Assembly: GCF_001866135.1 (NCBI RefSeq)
Contig: NZ_MODW01000003.1
Location: 248,001 to 312,000 of the forward strand
Reading direction: 5' to 3'
Length of the DNA stretch: 64,000 bases
Origin: Microbacterium sp. LCT-H2
GTDB lineage: Bacteria > Actinomycetota > Actinomycetes > Actinomycetales > Microbacteriaceae
Shown: one piece after another, positions 47,628 to 56,600 of the stretch
Layout: the number at the start of each line of letters is the position of its first letter
Position numbering within the stretch: the stretch's first letter is position 1
The notes under the pieces: model-generated
What the model saw: the letters and a program-made list of their open reading frames with translations, nothing else
The model's database searches: none
Told to the model about the DNA's origin: nothing
Translations under genes and position numbers: made by a program

Positions 47628-48287
47628 ATGACGACGTCGAAGATCGAGGGACCGCAGGGCCGTGTGGTCGTGCTGGCGGGGGCCACGAGCGCGGCGGGCC
47701 TCGCGGCGACGAGGGCACTGCGCGATGCCGGGGCCCGCGTGATCGCCACCGGCCGCACGGACGAGCGGCTGCGTCCGCTGGCCGATGCGGGCGCCGAGAC
47801 CGAGCTCGCCGATGCGACCTCCCTCGCCGAGATGACGGCGCTCGCCGATCGCCTCGAGACGGTCGATGCGGTCGTGCCCCTCGTGGGCGGCTGGCGCGGC
47901 GGCGGCGGACTCGCCGGGCAGACCGACGACGACTTCGCGGCGCTGCTGCCGGCGCTGGAGGCGGTGCGGACGACGAGCCGCGCCTTCGACGGCCCCCTCC
48001 GCGCCTCCGCCGCCGGACGATTCGCGATCGTGTCGTCGACCGCCGTCGCACGCCCCCTCGCCGGCGGAGCGAACTATGCAGCGGTCAAGGCGGCGAGCGA
48101 AGCGTGGACCCGTGCCGTCGCCCAGGGGTACGCCAAGGCGGCGCGCGAGGCCGACGAACCGCTGCGGGCCGCTGCCGTCGTGTTCCGCGCCAAGGCCCTC
48201 GACCCCGATGTCCTCGCGGCGCGTCTCGTGGGGCTCTGGGACACCGACGCCGCGGACCTCAACGACCGGGTGCTCGACCTGAGCTGA
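47628..48287 (+). CDS. SDR-family oxidoreductase
   Basis: 219 residues, short form. Cofactor loop VVVLAGATSAAGLAATRAL (degenerate TGxxxGxG as AGATSAAG), catalytic Ser in FAIVSSTAVARPL and Tyr-Lys in NYAAVKAAS. The glycine-rich loop is poorer in Gly than usual. It follows DUF6421, and the two are divergent from an Lrp regulator, so they probably act on the same small-molecule pathway, still unknown. Confidence 0.85.
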   Translation: MTTSKIEGPQGRVVVLAGATSAAGLAATRALRDAGARVIATGRTDERLRPLADAGAETELADATSLAEMTALADRLETVDAVVPLVGGWRGGGGLAGQTDDDFAALLPALEAVRTTSRAFDGPLRASAAGRFAIVSSTAVARPLAGGANYAAVKAASEAWTRAVAQGYAKAAREADEPLRAAAVVFRAKALDPDVLAARLVGLWDTDAADLNDRVLDLS

Positions 48288-48305
48288 GTCCCGCTCGTCG
48301 GACGA

Positions 48306-49739
48306 TCACCGGGGCTCGGGCGGTATGCCGGGGACGATCGGCGGGGCGTCACGGAACGTGTGCGGGCCGTCGCCCGCTTCGTCCACGGCGTCGGCTGCGG
48401 GTTCGGGAGCCTCCTCCGGAGCCGGATCGGGGGCGGTCGCGTACAGCTCGGTGAGGGTGCGGTACGACCGGGTGAAGAAGGCAAGGGTCGCGGCCACCAC
48501 CATGATCAGCCCCGCGAAGAGGCAGATCAGCGCGATGCCCCGCGCCTCGCCCTCGCCGAGGAGCCACCCCCACTGCCGCTGCCCCTGCGCGCTGTCCATG
48601 TACGGGATCACGAGGAACTCGGCGATCGGGGCGATGAGGAACGCGGTGATCGGGGCCGCCGCCGCCTCCATCGCGGCCGCGGTGCCGAACACCCGTCCCT
48701 GGCGCGCGAACGGGACGACCTTCTGGATCACGGTCTGCTCCGCGGCCTCGACGGGCGGCACGAGCGCCATGTACACCCACATGCCGAGGACGTACAGCGG
48801 CCACCATTCGCGCAGCATGAAGATCGCCCCGAGGAGTCCCATCGCGATCACGATGAGCAGCATCGTGCGCACGGGCTTCCTGCCGAGGCCGAACTTGGCC
48901 ACCAGTCCCCCGCCGATCAGGAATCCGGTCGACGCGAAGGCCAGGGCGAACCCCCACATCTGCGCGTCGAACAGGGTGAGACCGTACGGATCCATGAGCG
49001 CCATGTAGACGCCGCCGATGAGGTTGTTGAAGGTCGAGAAGATGATGAGCGCGAACAGTCCGGGAGCTTGGCGGATCGCCTGGACGCTGCCGCGGACGTC
49101 GACGGCGCTCTTCGCCTCCGGGTCGACCTCGGGCTCGGGCTCCGGGATCCGGATGAACAGCAGGTGCGCGAAGGTGAGGGCCATCGCCGCGATCGCGATC
49201 CCCAGGGTCCACCCCATGCCGAGGAAGCCGATGGAGAGGCCGGAGAAGACGCTCGTGACGAGGAAGGCGAGCCCCTGCACCGTGCCGACGAGACCGTTGG
49301 CGTTGGCGCGCTTCTCCTCCGGCACCAGCAGCGTCACCGTGGTGGACAGGGCGATGTTGCGGAGCTGCTCGATCACCCCGCCGAACAGGATGACGCCGGA
49401 GAACAGCCAGAACCACGGTCCGCCGAGGTCGAGCAGGGATGCCTCGGGCTGCCACAGGTAGAGGACGCCCGCGACAAGGAAGGCCGCTGCCGAGATGACA
49501 CTCGACAGGAGCATGACGCGGTGCTTGCGATGACGGTCGACGATGGTGCCGAACACCATCGCGAAGAACGCGACGAACAGCATGTAGGCACCGCCGATGA
49601 TGCCCGTGGCCAGCACCGACCGGGTCTCGATGTAGACCCAGAAGGTGAGGGCGAACCACAGGAAGCTCGTCGTGACGTTGGCGATCAACGTGTTGACGAG
49701 GACGTTCGCGAAAGCGGTCTTCGCCGCACTGCGTTCCAT
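48306..49739 (-). CDS. MFS transporter
   Basis: 477 residues, about 12 spans. Motif A-like FGTIVDRHRKHRVMLLSSV, and a TSVFSGLSIGFLGMGW segment in the middle. The C-terminal cytoplasmic tail (PDPAPEEAPEPAADAVDEAGDG) is long and acidic. I favour the ATG at 49739 (MERSAAKT); an ATG at 49769 would add 10 residues and leave a gap of only 30 bp to the divergent threonine aldolase. Macrolide-type exporters have this layout; the substrate is unknown. Confidence 0.85.
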   Translation of the reverse strand: MERSAAKTAFANVLVNTLIANVTTSFLWFALTFWVYIETRSVLATGIIGGAYMLFVAFFAMVFGTIVDRHRKHRVMLLSSVISAAAFLVAGVLYLWQPEASLLDLGGPWFWLFSGVILFGGVIEQLRNIALSTTVTLLVPEEKRANANGLVGTVQGLAFLVTSVFSGLSIGFLGMGWTLGIAIAAMALTFAHLLFIRIPEPEPEVDPEAKSAVDVRGSVQAIRQAPGLFALIIFSTFNNLIGGVYMALMDPYGLTLFDAQMWGFALAFASTGFLIGGGLVAKFGLGRKPVRTMLLIVIAMGLLGAIFMLREWWPLYVLGMWVYMALVPPVEAAEQTVIQKVVPFARQGRVFGTAAAMEAAAAPITAFLIAPIAEFLVIPYMDSAQGQRQWGWLLGEGEARGIALICLFAGLIMVVAATLAFFTRSYRTLTELYATAPDPAPEEAPEPAADAVDEAGDGPHTFRDAPPIVPGIPPEPR

Positions 49740-49787
49740 GGGTTCGAGGGTAGAGCGGGCCTCGGACATCCGGTAGGGGAAGGCGAT

Positions 49788-49793
49788 TAGGCT
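49788..49793 (+). promoter_or_regulatory. -10 box of leaderless threonine aldolase gene
   Basis: TAGGCT ends 6 nt before the GTG at 49800. The divergent MFS start is 30-60 bp away, so the two promoters share this short gap. Confidence 0.6.
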
Positions 49794-49799
49794 TGTCCG

Positions 49800-50867
49800 G
49801 TGAGCATCCCGCACGACCCCGCCATCCGGGGCTTCGCCAGTGACAACTACTCCGGCATCCACCCCGAGGTCCTGGCGGCCCTCGCGGCCGCGAACGGGGG
49901 CCATCAGGTGGCCTACGGCGAGGACGCCTACACCGCCCGCCTGCAGGAGGTGTTCCAGGCGCACTTCGGTGACACCGCCGCCGCGTACCCCGTGTTCAAT
50001 GGCACCGGGGCGAACGTCACCGGTCTGCAGTCGATGCTGCCGCGCTGGGGTGCCGTGATCGCGGCCTCGACCGCGCACATCAACGTCGACGAGGGCGGAG
50101 CGCCGGAGAAGATCGGCGGCTTCAAGCTCCTCACCGTCCCCACCGACGACGGCAAGCTCACCCCCGAGCTCATCGACCGCGAGGCCTGGGGCTGGGGCGA
50201 CGAGCACCGCGCACAGCCGCTCGTGGTCTCGATCACGCAGTCCACCGAGCTCGGCACGCTGTACACCGCGGAAGAGATCCGCACGATCGCGGACCACGTC
50301 CACGCGCGCGGCATGAAGCTGCACGTCGATGGCGCGCGCCTGTCGAACGCGGCCGCCGCCCTGGATCTGCCGCTGCGGGCGTTCACGACCGACGCCGGGG
50401 TGGACGTGCTGACCTTCGGCGGCACGAAGAACGGCGCCATGCTCGGCGAGGCCATCGTCGTGCTGAACCCGGACGCCGCCGTGGGCCTCAACTACGCGCG
50501 CAAGTTCAACATGCAGCTCTCGTCGAAGATGCGCTTCGTCTCGGCCCAGCTCATCGCGCTGCTCGACGGCGACCTCTGGCTGCGCAACGCCCGGCACGCC
50601 AACGCCATGGCGGCCCGGCTCCGCGGACGGATCGAGGACGGTCTCGCCGACGGATCGATCGTCGGGGTGGAGTTCACGCAGCCGACGCAGGCGAACGGCG
50701 TGTTCGCGACCCTGCCCGAGGGCATCGCCGATCAGCTCCGCGACGTGTTCCGCTTCTACGACTGGGACGCCGCCCGCCGCGAGGTGCGCTGGATGTGCGG
50801 CTTCGACACCGAGGAGTCCGACGTCGACGCCTTCGTCGACGCCCTCGCCCGCCTCACCCGCCCCTGA
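49800..50867 (+). CDS. ltaE: Low-specificity L-threonine aldolase (beta-eliminating lyase family)
   Basis: 355 residues, PLP-dependent fold type I. FASDNYSGIHPEVL start, GTGANVTGLQSM in the cofactor region, HVDGARLSNAAAAL with the PLP-binding Asp, and TFGGTKNGAM with the Schiff-base lysine. It cleaves threonine or other beta-hydroxy amino acids to glycine and an aldehyde. GTG start, leaderless. The stop is followed by the repeat region at 50884. Confidence 0.93.
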   Translation: MSIPHDPAIRGFASDNYSGIHPEVLAALAAANGGHQVAYGEDAYTARLQEVFQAHFGDTAAAYPVFNGTGANVTGLQSMLPRWGAVIAASTAHINVDEGGAPEKIGGFKLLTVPTDDGKLTPELIDREAWGWGDEHRAQPLVVSITQSTELGTLYTAEEIRTIADHVHARGMKLHVDGARLSNAAAALDLPLRAFTTDAGVDVLTFGGTKNGAMLGEAIVVLNPDAAVGLNYARKFNMQLSSKMRFVSAQLIALLDGDLWLRNARHANAMAARLRGRIEDGLADGSIVGVEFTQPTQANGVFATLPEGIADQLRDVFRFYDWDAARREVRWMCGFDTEESDVDAFVDALARLTRP

Positions 50868-50883
50868 TCGCCCACGCCTGACG

Positions 50884-50969
50884 CCCCGAGACCCCGGGTT
50901 CGCGCCGAGACCCCGGGGTGCTCGCGGGTCTACGCCGGGGTGTGGGCGGGAACCCGGGGTCTGGGCGGA
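50884..50969. repeat. GAGACCCCGGG repeat array, copy A
   Basis: CGAGACCCCGGG occurs twice in tandem (50888 on), then an inverted copy GAACCCGGGGTCT near 50950-50962. The whole 86 bp can fold as nested hairpins. It fills the gap between convergent genes. The same words form copy B at 52871-52954, on the other side of the Ig-repeat gene. Confidence 0.75.
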
Positions 50970-50976
50970 GGGTCGT

Positions 50977-52758
50977 CTACCGCTTCGACTTGCGGTAGCC
51001 GGCCTTGACGGCGGCGCTCTCCGTGGAGAAGCACACCTCGGGCTTGGTCTTCGCGTAGTACGCCCCGCTCCGCACGTGGTAGATCATCGACTGCGCGTTG
51101 CCCTTGATGGGAGCCCAGGCAGGGCAGTTCCAGGTCGAGATCGGCTTGGTGCGCCCCGGATAGACGACGGCGGCCGTCCGAGCCGATGTGCGCGCGGCGG
51201 AGATGTAGCCGCTCTTCGTTCCGGTGACGCGGACTGTGATCCTCGCCTTCACCATGGCCGGGGTGACGACGAGCGTCGAGCCGGTCGCCCGTGAGATGGC
51301 CCGGCCATTGAGATACCACTGGTAGCTCAGCCGGGTGCCGCTGGTCCAGGTATACGGCACGGCGGTGAGGCGAGAGCCCACGATCGCCGATCCGGTGATC
51401 CGAGGCGTCGGTGCGGACAGGATCCCCTTCACCGCGGCCGTCGGCTTCGAGCGCCGTGATGCGGCGGCGTACCCGGCTTTGGTCCCGGAGACGACGACCG
51501 TCACCGTCTTCACGGCCGCCGCCGACGGGAGCGTGAACGAGGCTGCGGTGGCTCGGGCGACAGCGGCGCCGTTGATGTACCACTGATACGTCAGCCGTGT
51601 TCCCGTCGTCCAGGTTCCTGTCCGGACCTTGAGGGTCTGCCCGACGGTCGGCGTACCGGTGATCGACGGCGTCGGCGCGACGAGCGGGCGGAGCACGGCA
51701 GCCGTCGCGGCGGAGGCGACCGTCACTGACGCGAAGGCGGCCTTCCTCCCGGTCACCTGAACGGTGATGCGCGTCCCCGCGTGCGCCGTCGTCAGCGCGA
51801 GGGAGGAGGCTGTCGCCTTGCTGATCGCCTTTCCGTTCGCGTACCACTGGTAGCTGAGCGCGGCCCCCGCGGTCCAAGCCCCCGGGAGCGCTCGAAGGGT
51901 CTGCCCGACGACAGGCGTACCGCTGATCGTGGGCACCGAGGTCTCCATGCGGTGCAGCGCCTCGAGTGCGGCATCGATCCCCGGCCGCGCCTCCCCTGCA
52001 GCCAGCACGAGCGGCCGCGCCTTCTCGAATCGAGGTGCGTCCTGCCACCACTCCGAGACCGCGCCCGCGACCGAGGACACGAAAGCGACGCGATACTCGC
52101 CCGCCGGCAGCCCGCCGACGGCGAAGGTACCGGCGTCCGTCACGACGTTGGCAGCGGCGACTGCGGCCCCCGCTCCGGCCACCGGGTAGACGGCGACGAC
52201 GACCCGCTGTCCGGTGATGTCCACGCCCGCCGGCGCGGTGACGCGCCCGGAGACGAGGGCGGAGCGCTCCAGCAGCACGTCCCGCACGACCCCGTCGGGC
52301 CCCACGGACACGAGCTCGCCGCTCTGCGGACCACCCTGATCGAAGACGGCGCGTCCCTCCGACACCACACCGAGGACGACGTCACCCTGCGGGACGCGCA
52401 GGGTGTAAGACCCATCGATCACGGCGGCGGCCGCGAGCGGGGAACCGGCGTCCGCCCCCGGCGCATAGGCCGCGACGAACGTCCGTCCCGTGCGCAGATC
52501 GGTGCCGTCCGGGAACGTGACCCGTCCGGTGACGGTGGCGGTGCCCGCCGGATCCGCCTCACCGGGATCGGCGGCAGCGACCTTCGCGGCCGCTTCCACC
52601 GCCGCGGGAAGCGCTTCGGCGACCCCGGGGAAGGCGGGGTCGGGCGCAACCGTCGCCGTGGCGGGTGCCGCGACGAAGACGAGCCCGGAGGCGAGGACTG
52701 CAGCGGCGACCGTGACGGCCAGCGCGCGGAGGGTGCGGAGAGGAGCGGCGAACGCCAT
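50977..52758 (-). CDS. Secreted protein with Ig-like repeats and C-terminal sunset domain
   Basis: 593 residues. A signal peptide with hydrophobic core ALAVTVAAAVLASGLVFV ends near ATA. Residues about 40-280 contain two carboxypeptidase-regulatory-like (SD-repeat) domains (ATVTGRVTFPDGTDLRTGR, SALVSGRVTAPAGVDITGQ). Three Ig-like repeats follow, each with GTPxVGQTL...TYQWYxNGxAI. The C-terminal YHVRSGAYYAKTKPEVCFSTESAAVKAGYR is the sunset-domain pattern, with two cysteines. The second of two close ATGs is preferred (GAAGGA upstream). A cell-surface role is likely. Confidence 0.88.
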   Translation of the reverse strand: MAFAAPLRTLRALAVTVAAAVLASGLVFVAAPATATVAPDPAFPGVAEALPAAVEAAAKVAAADPGEADPAGTATVTGRVTFPDGTDLRTGRTFVAAYAPGADAGSPLAAAAVIDGSYTLRVPQGDVVLGVVSEGRAVFDQGGPQSGELVSVGPDGVVRDVLLERSALVSGRVTAPAGVDITGQRVVVAVYPVAGAGAAVAAANVVTDAGTFAVGGLPAGEYRVAFVSSVAGAVSEWWQDAPRFEKARPLVLAAGEARPGIDAALEALHRMETSVPTISGTPVVGQTLRALPGAWTAGAALSYQWYANGKAISKATASSLALTTAHAGTRITVQVTGRKAAFASVTVASAATAAVLRPLVAPTPSITGTPTVGQTLKVRTGTWTTGTRLTYQWYINGAAVARATAASFTLPSAAAVKTVTVVVSGTKAGYAAASRRSKPTAAVKGILSAPTPRITGSAIVGSRLTAVPYTWTSGTRLSYQWYLNGRAISRATGSTLVVTPAMVKARITVRVTGTKSGYISAARTSARTAAVVYPGRTKPISTWNCPAWAPIKGNAQSMIYHVRSGAYYAKTKPEVCFSTESAAVKAGYRKSKR

Positions 52759-52870
52759 GGGCATCCTTCGGGACGGACGCGGTCGACGACCGCGCGGATC
52801 AGGGCGTTCTGAGCAGATCACCTTCGTCATGAATACAGGGTCCCTGGCTCGGAAGACAAGCCGGACCTTG

Positions 52871-52954
52871 CGCCGAGACCCCGGGTTCTCGCCCAGACCC
52901 TGCCCTATGCGCGCGCCGTAGCCGGGGTCTCGACGCGAACCCGGGGTCTCGGGG
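52871..52954. repeat. GAGACCCCGGG repeat array, copy B
   Basis: CGCCGAGACCCCGGGTTCTC (from 52871) and the inverted GCGAACCCGGGGTCTCGG (to 52954) flank a central part. The words are shared with copy A. The two arrays bracket the Ig-repeat/sunset gene. The remaining 52759-52870 holds the leader of that gene. Confidence 0.75.
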
Positions 52955-52967
52955 AGAAGGACGAGCG

Positions 52968-53573
52968 TCAGCGGAGGAGGCCGAGGCTGGCGAGCGCGTG
53001 GCGGATGAGGGTGCCGCGGCCGCCCTCCATCTCGGCGGCGACGGCGTCGGAGGCGGCGGCCTCGGGCGAGAACCATGTCACCTCGAGGGCGTCCTGGCGC
53101 GGCTCGCACGTCCCGGTCACGGGCACCACGAAGGCGAGGGAGACGGCGTGCTGACGGTCGTCGTGATACGCGCTCACCCCCGGGATCGGGAAGTACTCGG
53201 CCACCGTGAACGGCAGCGGCTGCGGCGGAAGGAGCGGGAAGGCCATGGGGCCGAGGTCGTTCTCGACGTGGCGGAACAGCGCGTCGCGGATCGTCTCGCC
53301 GAAGCGCACGCGGCCCGACACGATCGTGCGTGTGATCTCGCCGAGCGGGGTGGACCGCAGCAGCACGCCGATCTCGGTGACCTGACCGGACCCGTCCGTA
53401 CGCACGGGGATCGCCTCGACGTAGAGCATCGGGAGGTGGCGCCGCGCCTCTTCCAGCTCGATGTCGCTCAGCCAGCCCGGGTTCGCATCCGGCGCCGGCG
53501 GGTTCGCATCGCGGAACGAACCGAGGCCCTCGTCTTCGGGCTCCGGCTCCGGATCGGGTGTGCGCACCGCCAT
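52968..53573 (-). CDS. DUF4916 (Nudix-fold) protein
   Basis: 201 residues. GWLSDIELEEARRHLPMLYVEAIPVRTDGSGQVTEIGVLLR is the DUF4916 start, and SGRVRFGETIRDALFRHVENDLG occupies the Nudix-box position but lacks the canonical REUxEE, so hydrolysis may be absent or altered. The 30-residue N-terminal tail is acidic and Pro-rich. A good ribosome site AAAGGAGG precedes the ATG. Divergent from the esterase gene. Confidence 0.85.
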   Translation of the reverse strand: MAVRTPDPEPEPEDEGLGSFRDANPPAPDANPGWLSDIELEEARRHLPMLYVEAIPVRTDGSGQVTEIGVLLRSTPLGEITRTIVSGRVRFGETIRDALFRHVENDLGPMAFPLLPPQPLPFTVAEYFPIPGVSAYHDDRQHAVSLAFVVPVTGTCEPRQDALEVTWFSPEAAASDAVAAEMEGGRGTLIRHALASLGLLR

Positions 53574-53638
53574 GCCTCCTTTCTACCAGCCGTCCTCGCC
53601 GATGGCAGCACCGGCGCGAGCCCTGGCAGGATGACGAT

Positions 53639-54319
53639 GTGACCGAGAACCTGACGATCGACGCTGCCGCGACGCGCTGGTCGCCCACCGACCGCGCCGG
53701 GCTCCCGCTGCTCGTGCTGCTGCACGGGTACGGCGCCGACGAGCACGACCTCTTCGGCCTCGTCCCGTATCTGCCCGCCGGCATCGCCGTGGCCTCCGTC
53801 GCCGCACCGCTCGCCCCACCGTGGCCGACGCCCGGTCGCTCCTGGTACCCGATCGAGGGGCTCGACGGACGCAGCTCCACCGCCGTCACCCTCGCGGCGG
53901 AGGCGTTCCTGCGCTGGCTCGACGACGCCGCGGCGGACGCGCCGTCAGTGGCGCTGCTCGGGTTCTCCCAGGGCGCCGCGGTGTCGCTCCAGGCGCTGCG
54001 GCTGGCCCCCGAACGGTTCGGCGCGGTCGTCGCGCTGAGCGGGTACGCCGCCCCGGACGCCCTCCCCGGCGATGCGCACCTCGCGGAGGTCAGCCCCCCG
54101 GTGTTCTGGGGCCGCGGTTCGCACGACGACGTCATCCCCGCGCCGCTGATCGCCCACACGGCGCAATGGCTCCCCGCGCACACGTCCCTCTCCGGTCGCG
54201 TCTACAGCGGACTGACCCACAGCATCTCCGAGGAGGAGCTCGGCGACGTGCACCGGTTCCTCACGACCTGGGTCGAGGGGATCGACGCGGATCAGGCGGA
54301 GGGGTCCCGGCCGTCCTGA
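53639..54319 (+). CDS. Phospholipase/carboxylesterase (alpha/beta hydrolase_2)
   Basis: 226 residues. LHGYGADEHDLFGLVPYLP starts the fold, ALLGFSQGAAVSLQALRL has the nucleophile Ser, GSHDDVIP the acid and SGLTHSISEEE the His. This is the small carboxylesterase family that hydrolyses acyl esters. The GTG is leaderless: CAGGAT (53627-53632) is 6 nt upstream. It overlaps the small membrane gene on the other strand by 28 bp. Confidence 0.88.
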   Translation: MTENLTIDAAATRWSPTDRAGLPLLVLLHGYGADEHDLFGLVPYLPAGIAVASVAAPLAPPWPTPGRSWYPIEGLDGRSSTAVTLAAEAFLRWLDDAAADAPSVALLGFSQGAAVSLQALRLAPERFGAVVALSGYAAPDALPGDAHLAEVSPPVFWGRGSHDDVIPAPLIAHTAQWLPAHTSLSGRVYSGLTHSISEEELGDVHRFLTTWVEGIDADQAEGSRPS

Positions 54320-54561
54320 GCGCCGTCTGCGGAGTCCGGGTCATCGGCATCGCCTTCCGCCGCGTCTCCCCTGCCGCCCCCGGAACCGCGGAACGCCACG
54401 GACAGGGCGACGCCGATCGCGAGACCGATCCCGATGCCCAGGATCCAGTTGCCCAGCGCCATCCCCATCGAGACGCCGATGGCCACGCCGAGCGCGAGAC
54501 CGATGCCGAGGCCCGTCCGTGCGCGCATCTCGTCGGGACTGGGGTTCCGATCGTCTGCCAT
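54292..54561 (-). CDS. Small glycine-zipper membrane protein
   Basis: 89 residues. GLGIGLALGVAIGVSMGMALGNWILGIGIG has GxxxG spacing typical of glycine-zipper membrane proteins (two short spans). An acidic tail (DAAEGDADDPDSADG) follows. No catalytic motif. The ATG is leaderless: TACCGT (54568-54573) lies 6 nt upstream. Upstream-extended frames are shadow. Confidence 0.75.
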   Translation of the reverse strand: MADDRNPSPDEMRARTGLGIGLALGVAIGVSMGMALGNWILGIGIGLAIGVALSVAFRGSGGGRGDAAEGDADDPDSADGAQDGRDPSA

Positions 54562-54573
54562 GCCTCCACGGTA

Positions 54574-54842
54574 CGAGCCGTCCCGCGGCCCCGCATCCCC
54601 CGCGCGACGGAGCGGCGACATGCCCGGGAGTTGCGCGGCGTGACACGCCCGGGTATCGTCGTGGCGTCCTGTCCGCCGTGTCTGGAAGTCCTTTGATCTG
54701 AATCGTCGCCTCCGCGCCCCTCTTCTCGCGCGCTGACCCGACGATCGCCGACTCCCCGGCAGACGCCCTCCTCCGCTTCCGTGACTCCACGGCCCGAAGG
54801 GCTCGGTGTCAGTGCACCCTCGCACTCGACAGGAGACACCCC
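54574..54842 (+). promoter_or_regulatory. Leader region of the ABC-F gene
   Basis: About 270 bp between the small membrane gene and the ABC-F start. It holds a weak dyad (ATCGTCG near 54703 with CGACGAT near 54740). AGGAGA sits before the ATG as a ribosome site. No leader peptide that I can support. ABC-F resistance genes are often controlled by attenuation, so this length is worth noting, but I see no clear mutually exclusive stems. Confidence 0.4.
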
Positions 54843-56525
54843 ATGTCACAGCCCTCTTCCTCGCACGCCGCCGTCGTCCTCGACCGCCTCTCCCTCACCT
54901 GGCCCGACGGCACGGTCGCCCTCGACGGCGTGTCCGGAGCCTTCGGTGCCGGACGCACGGGACTGGTCGGCCGCAACGGCGCCGGCAAGTCCACGCTGCT
55001 CCGGCTGATCGCCGGGGAGCTCTCCCCCACCTCCGGAATCCTGAGCACCTCGGGCGAGGTCGCCTTCCTCCCCCAGCAGCTCACACTCGACGTGGACCGC
55101 AGGGTGTCCGACCTCCTCGGGGTGTCGGCAGCCCTCGATGCCGTGCGGGCCATCACCGCCGGTGACGTCGACCCCGCGCACTTCGACGCGGTCGGCGACG
55201 ACTGGGACATCGAGGCGCGAGCGGAGGCCTCCCTCGCGGAGGCCGGGCTCGCCCCCGCATTCCTCGACCGCACGGTCGGCGAGCTGTCCGGAGGGGAGGC
55301 CGTGCTCGTCGCGATCGCCGGCATCCGGCTTAGGCGAGCCCCGGTCACCCTCCTCGACGAGCCGACGAACAACCTCGACCGCGACGCCAGGGCGGCCCTC
55401 GCCGCGATGGTGCAGTCCTGGAAGGGCACGCTCATCGTCGTGAGCCACGACCTCGCTCTGCTCGAGCTCATGGACGACACCGCCGAGCTGTACGGACGGA
55501 ACCTCTCCGTGTTCGGCGGCCCCTACTCCGAGTGGCGCGCGTGGCTGGACGCGGAGCAGGACGCGGCGAAGCAGGCCGAGGTCGCCGCCGCCCAGGTGCT
55601 CCGCAAGGAGAAGCGCCAGCGGATCGAGGCCGAGGTCAAGCTCGCCCACCGGGCCCGGACCGCCAAGAAGGCCGAGGTCGAGAAGCGCGTCCCGAAGATC
55701 GTCGCGCACGGTCGCAAGATGGCCGCCGAGGTATCCGCGGGGAGGCTGCGCACCGAGGTCGGCGCGAAGGAGGACGCTGCCCGCGCGGCACACGACGCAG
55801 CGGGGCGGCGGGTCCGCTCCGACGCCTCGATGAAGATCGAGCTGCCGGACCCCGACGTGTCGCGGAGCCGGCGGATCGCCGAGCTCGGCGGGCCGGATCG
55901 GTCCTGGGTGATCCAGGGTCCGGAGCGTGTGGCCCTGATCGGCCGCAACGGTGCCGGAAAGACGACGCTGCTGGAACGGCTGGTCTCCGGGGCCGTTCAC
56001 AACTCAGGACAAGAGCCGCCGGAACGTCCGAATCCGACGCCGGAGGCGGAGATCGGGCGCGATCTCCTGAGTTGTAAACGGCCGGAACTCCGGGCGGAGG
56101 CGCTCACCGACCGGATCGGCTACCTGCCACAGCGGGTGGACGGTCTCGACGAGGGCCTGTCCGTGTTCGAGAACGTGGCCGCCGCGGCACCCCAGGTCCC
56201 GGAGAAGGAGCTCCGCAACCGGCTCGCCCGGTTCCTCATCCGAGGCGGGACGACCGACCGCCCGGTGTCGGCGCTCTCCGGCGGGGAGAGGTTCCGGGTC
56301 GCCCTGGCCCGACTGCTCCTCACGGATCCGGCTCCGCACCTCGTCGTCCTCGACGAGCCGACGAACAACCTCGACCTCGACACGGTCGACCAGCTCGTCG
56401 AGGCGCTGCGGGCGTACCGCGGGGCGGTGCTCGTCGTGAGCCACGACGACGCCTTCCTCGCCCGACTCGACCTCGACCTCACCCTCGAGATCGATGCCGA
56501 CGGCGGGTTGCGGGAGGTCGGGTGA
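54843..56525 (+). CDS. ABC-F family ATPase (ribosome-acting)
   Basis: 560 residues with two nucleotide-binding domains, no membrane spans. Domain 1: [31 protein letters not shown]. Linker: long, charged, helical ([27 protein letters not shown]). Domain 2: GRNGAGKTT (about 367), [28 protein letters not shown] and HDD switch. Such proteins displace antibiotics from, or act on, the ribosome. Odd: about 31 residues after the second Walker A (383-413) derive from a 93-bp palindromic element. Confidence 0.9.
   Translation: MSQPSSSHAAVVLDRLSLTWPDGTVALDGVSGAFGAGRTGLVGRNGAGKSTLLRLIAGELSPTSGILSTSGEVAFLPQQLTLDVDRRVSDLLGVSAALDAVRAITAGDVDPAHFDAVGDDWDIEARAEASLAEAGLAPAFLDRTVGELSGGEAVLVAIAGIRLRRAPVTLLDEPTNNLDRDARAALAAMVQSWKGTLIVVSHDLALLELMDDTAELYGRNLSVFGGPYSEWRAWLDAEQDAAKQAEVAAAQVLRKEKRQRIEAEVKLAHRARTAKKAEVEKRVPKIVAHGRKMAAEVSAGRLRTEVGAKEDAARAAHDAAGRRVRSDASMKIELPDPDVSRSRRIAELGGPDRSWVIQGPERVALIGRNGAGKTTLLERLVSGAVHNSGQEPPERPNPTPEAEIGRDLLSCKRPELRAEALTDRIGYLPQRVDGLDEGLSVFENVAAAAPQVPEKELRNRLARFLIRGGTTDRPVSALSGGERFRVALARLLLTDPAPHLVVLDEPTNNLDLDTVDQLVEALRAYRGAVLVVSHDDAFLARLDLDLTLEIDADGGLREVG
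55991..56083. repeat. 93-bp palindromic element inserted in frame in the ABC-F gene
   Basis: Ends are 19-bp inverted repeats matching at 18 of 19 positions: GGCCGTTCACAACTCAGGA (55991-56009) and TCCTGAGTTGTAAACGGCC (56065-56083). The 93 bp (31 codons) keep the frame and contain no stop. The encoded Pro/Glu-rich stretch is not an ABC motif. Resembles palindromic elements known inside Rickettsia genes, but I know of no such family in this group. Confidence 0.75.
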
Positions 56526-56557
56526 CCCCATCCCTCGTTCCGTCTGCACGACCTGGG

Positions 56558-56600
56558 TCCGCCCGCACGACCGAACCACGGTTCCGGTCGTGCGGGCGGA
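56558..56600. repeat. CGCCCGCACGACC repeat hairpin downstream of the ABC-F gene
   Basis: Perfect 16-bp arms TCCGCCCGCACGACCG (56558-56573) and CGGTCGTGCGGGCGGA (56585-56600), extended inside by AACC/GGTT with one bulge. Outer partial copies lie at 56532-56553 and 56601-56622, so the 13-bp word CGCCCGCACGACC appears about four times in both orientations. May double as terminator. Confidence 0.75.

Noticed and set aside
54574-54842. Attenuator with leader peptide upstream of the ABC-F gene
   Set aside because: Only weak stems and no convincing short ORF with regulatory codons are visible.
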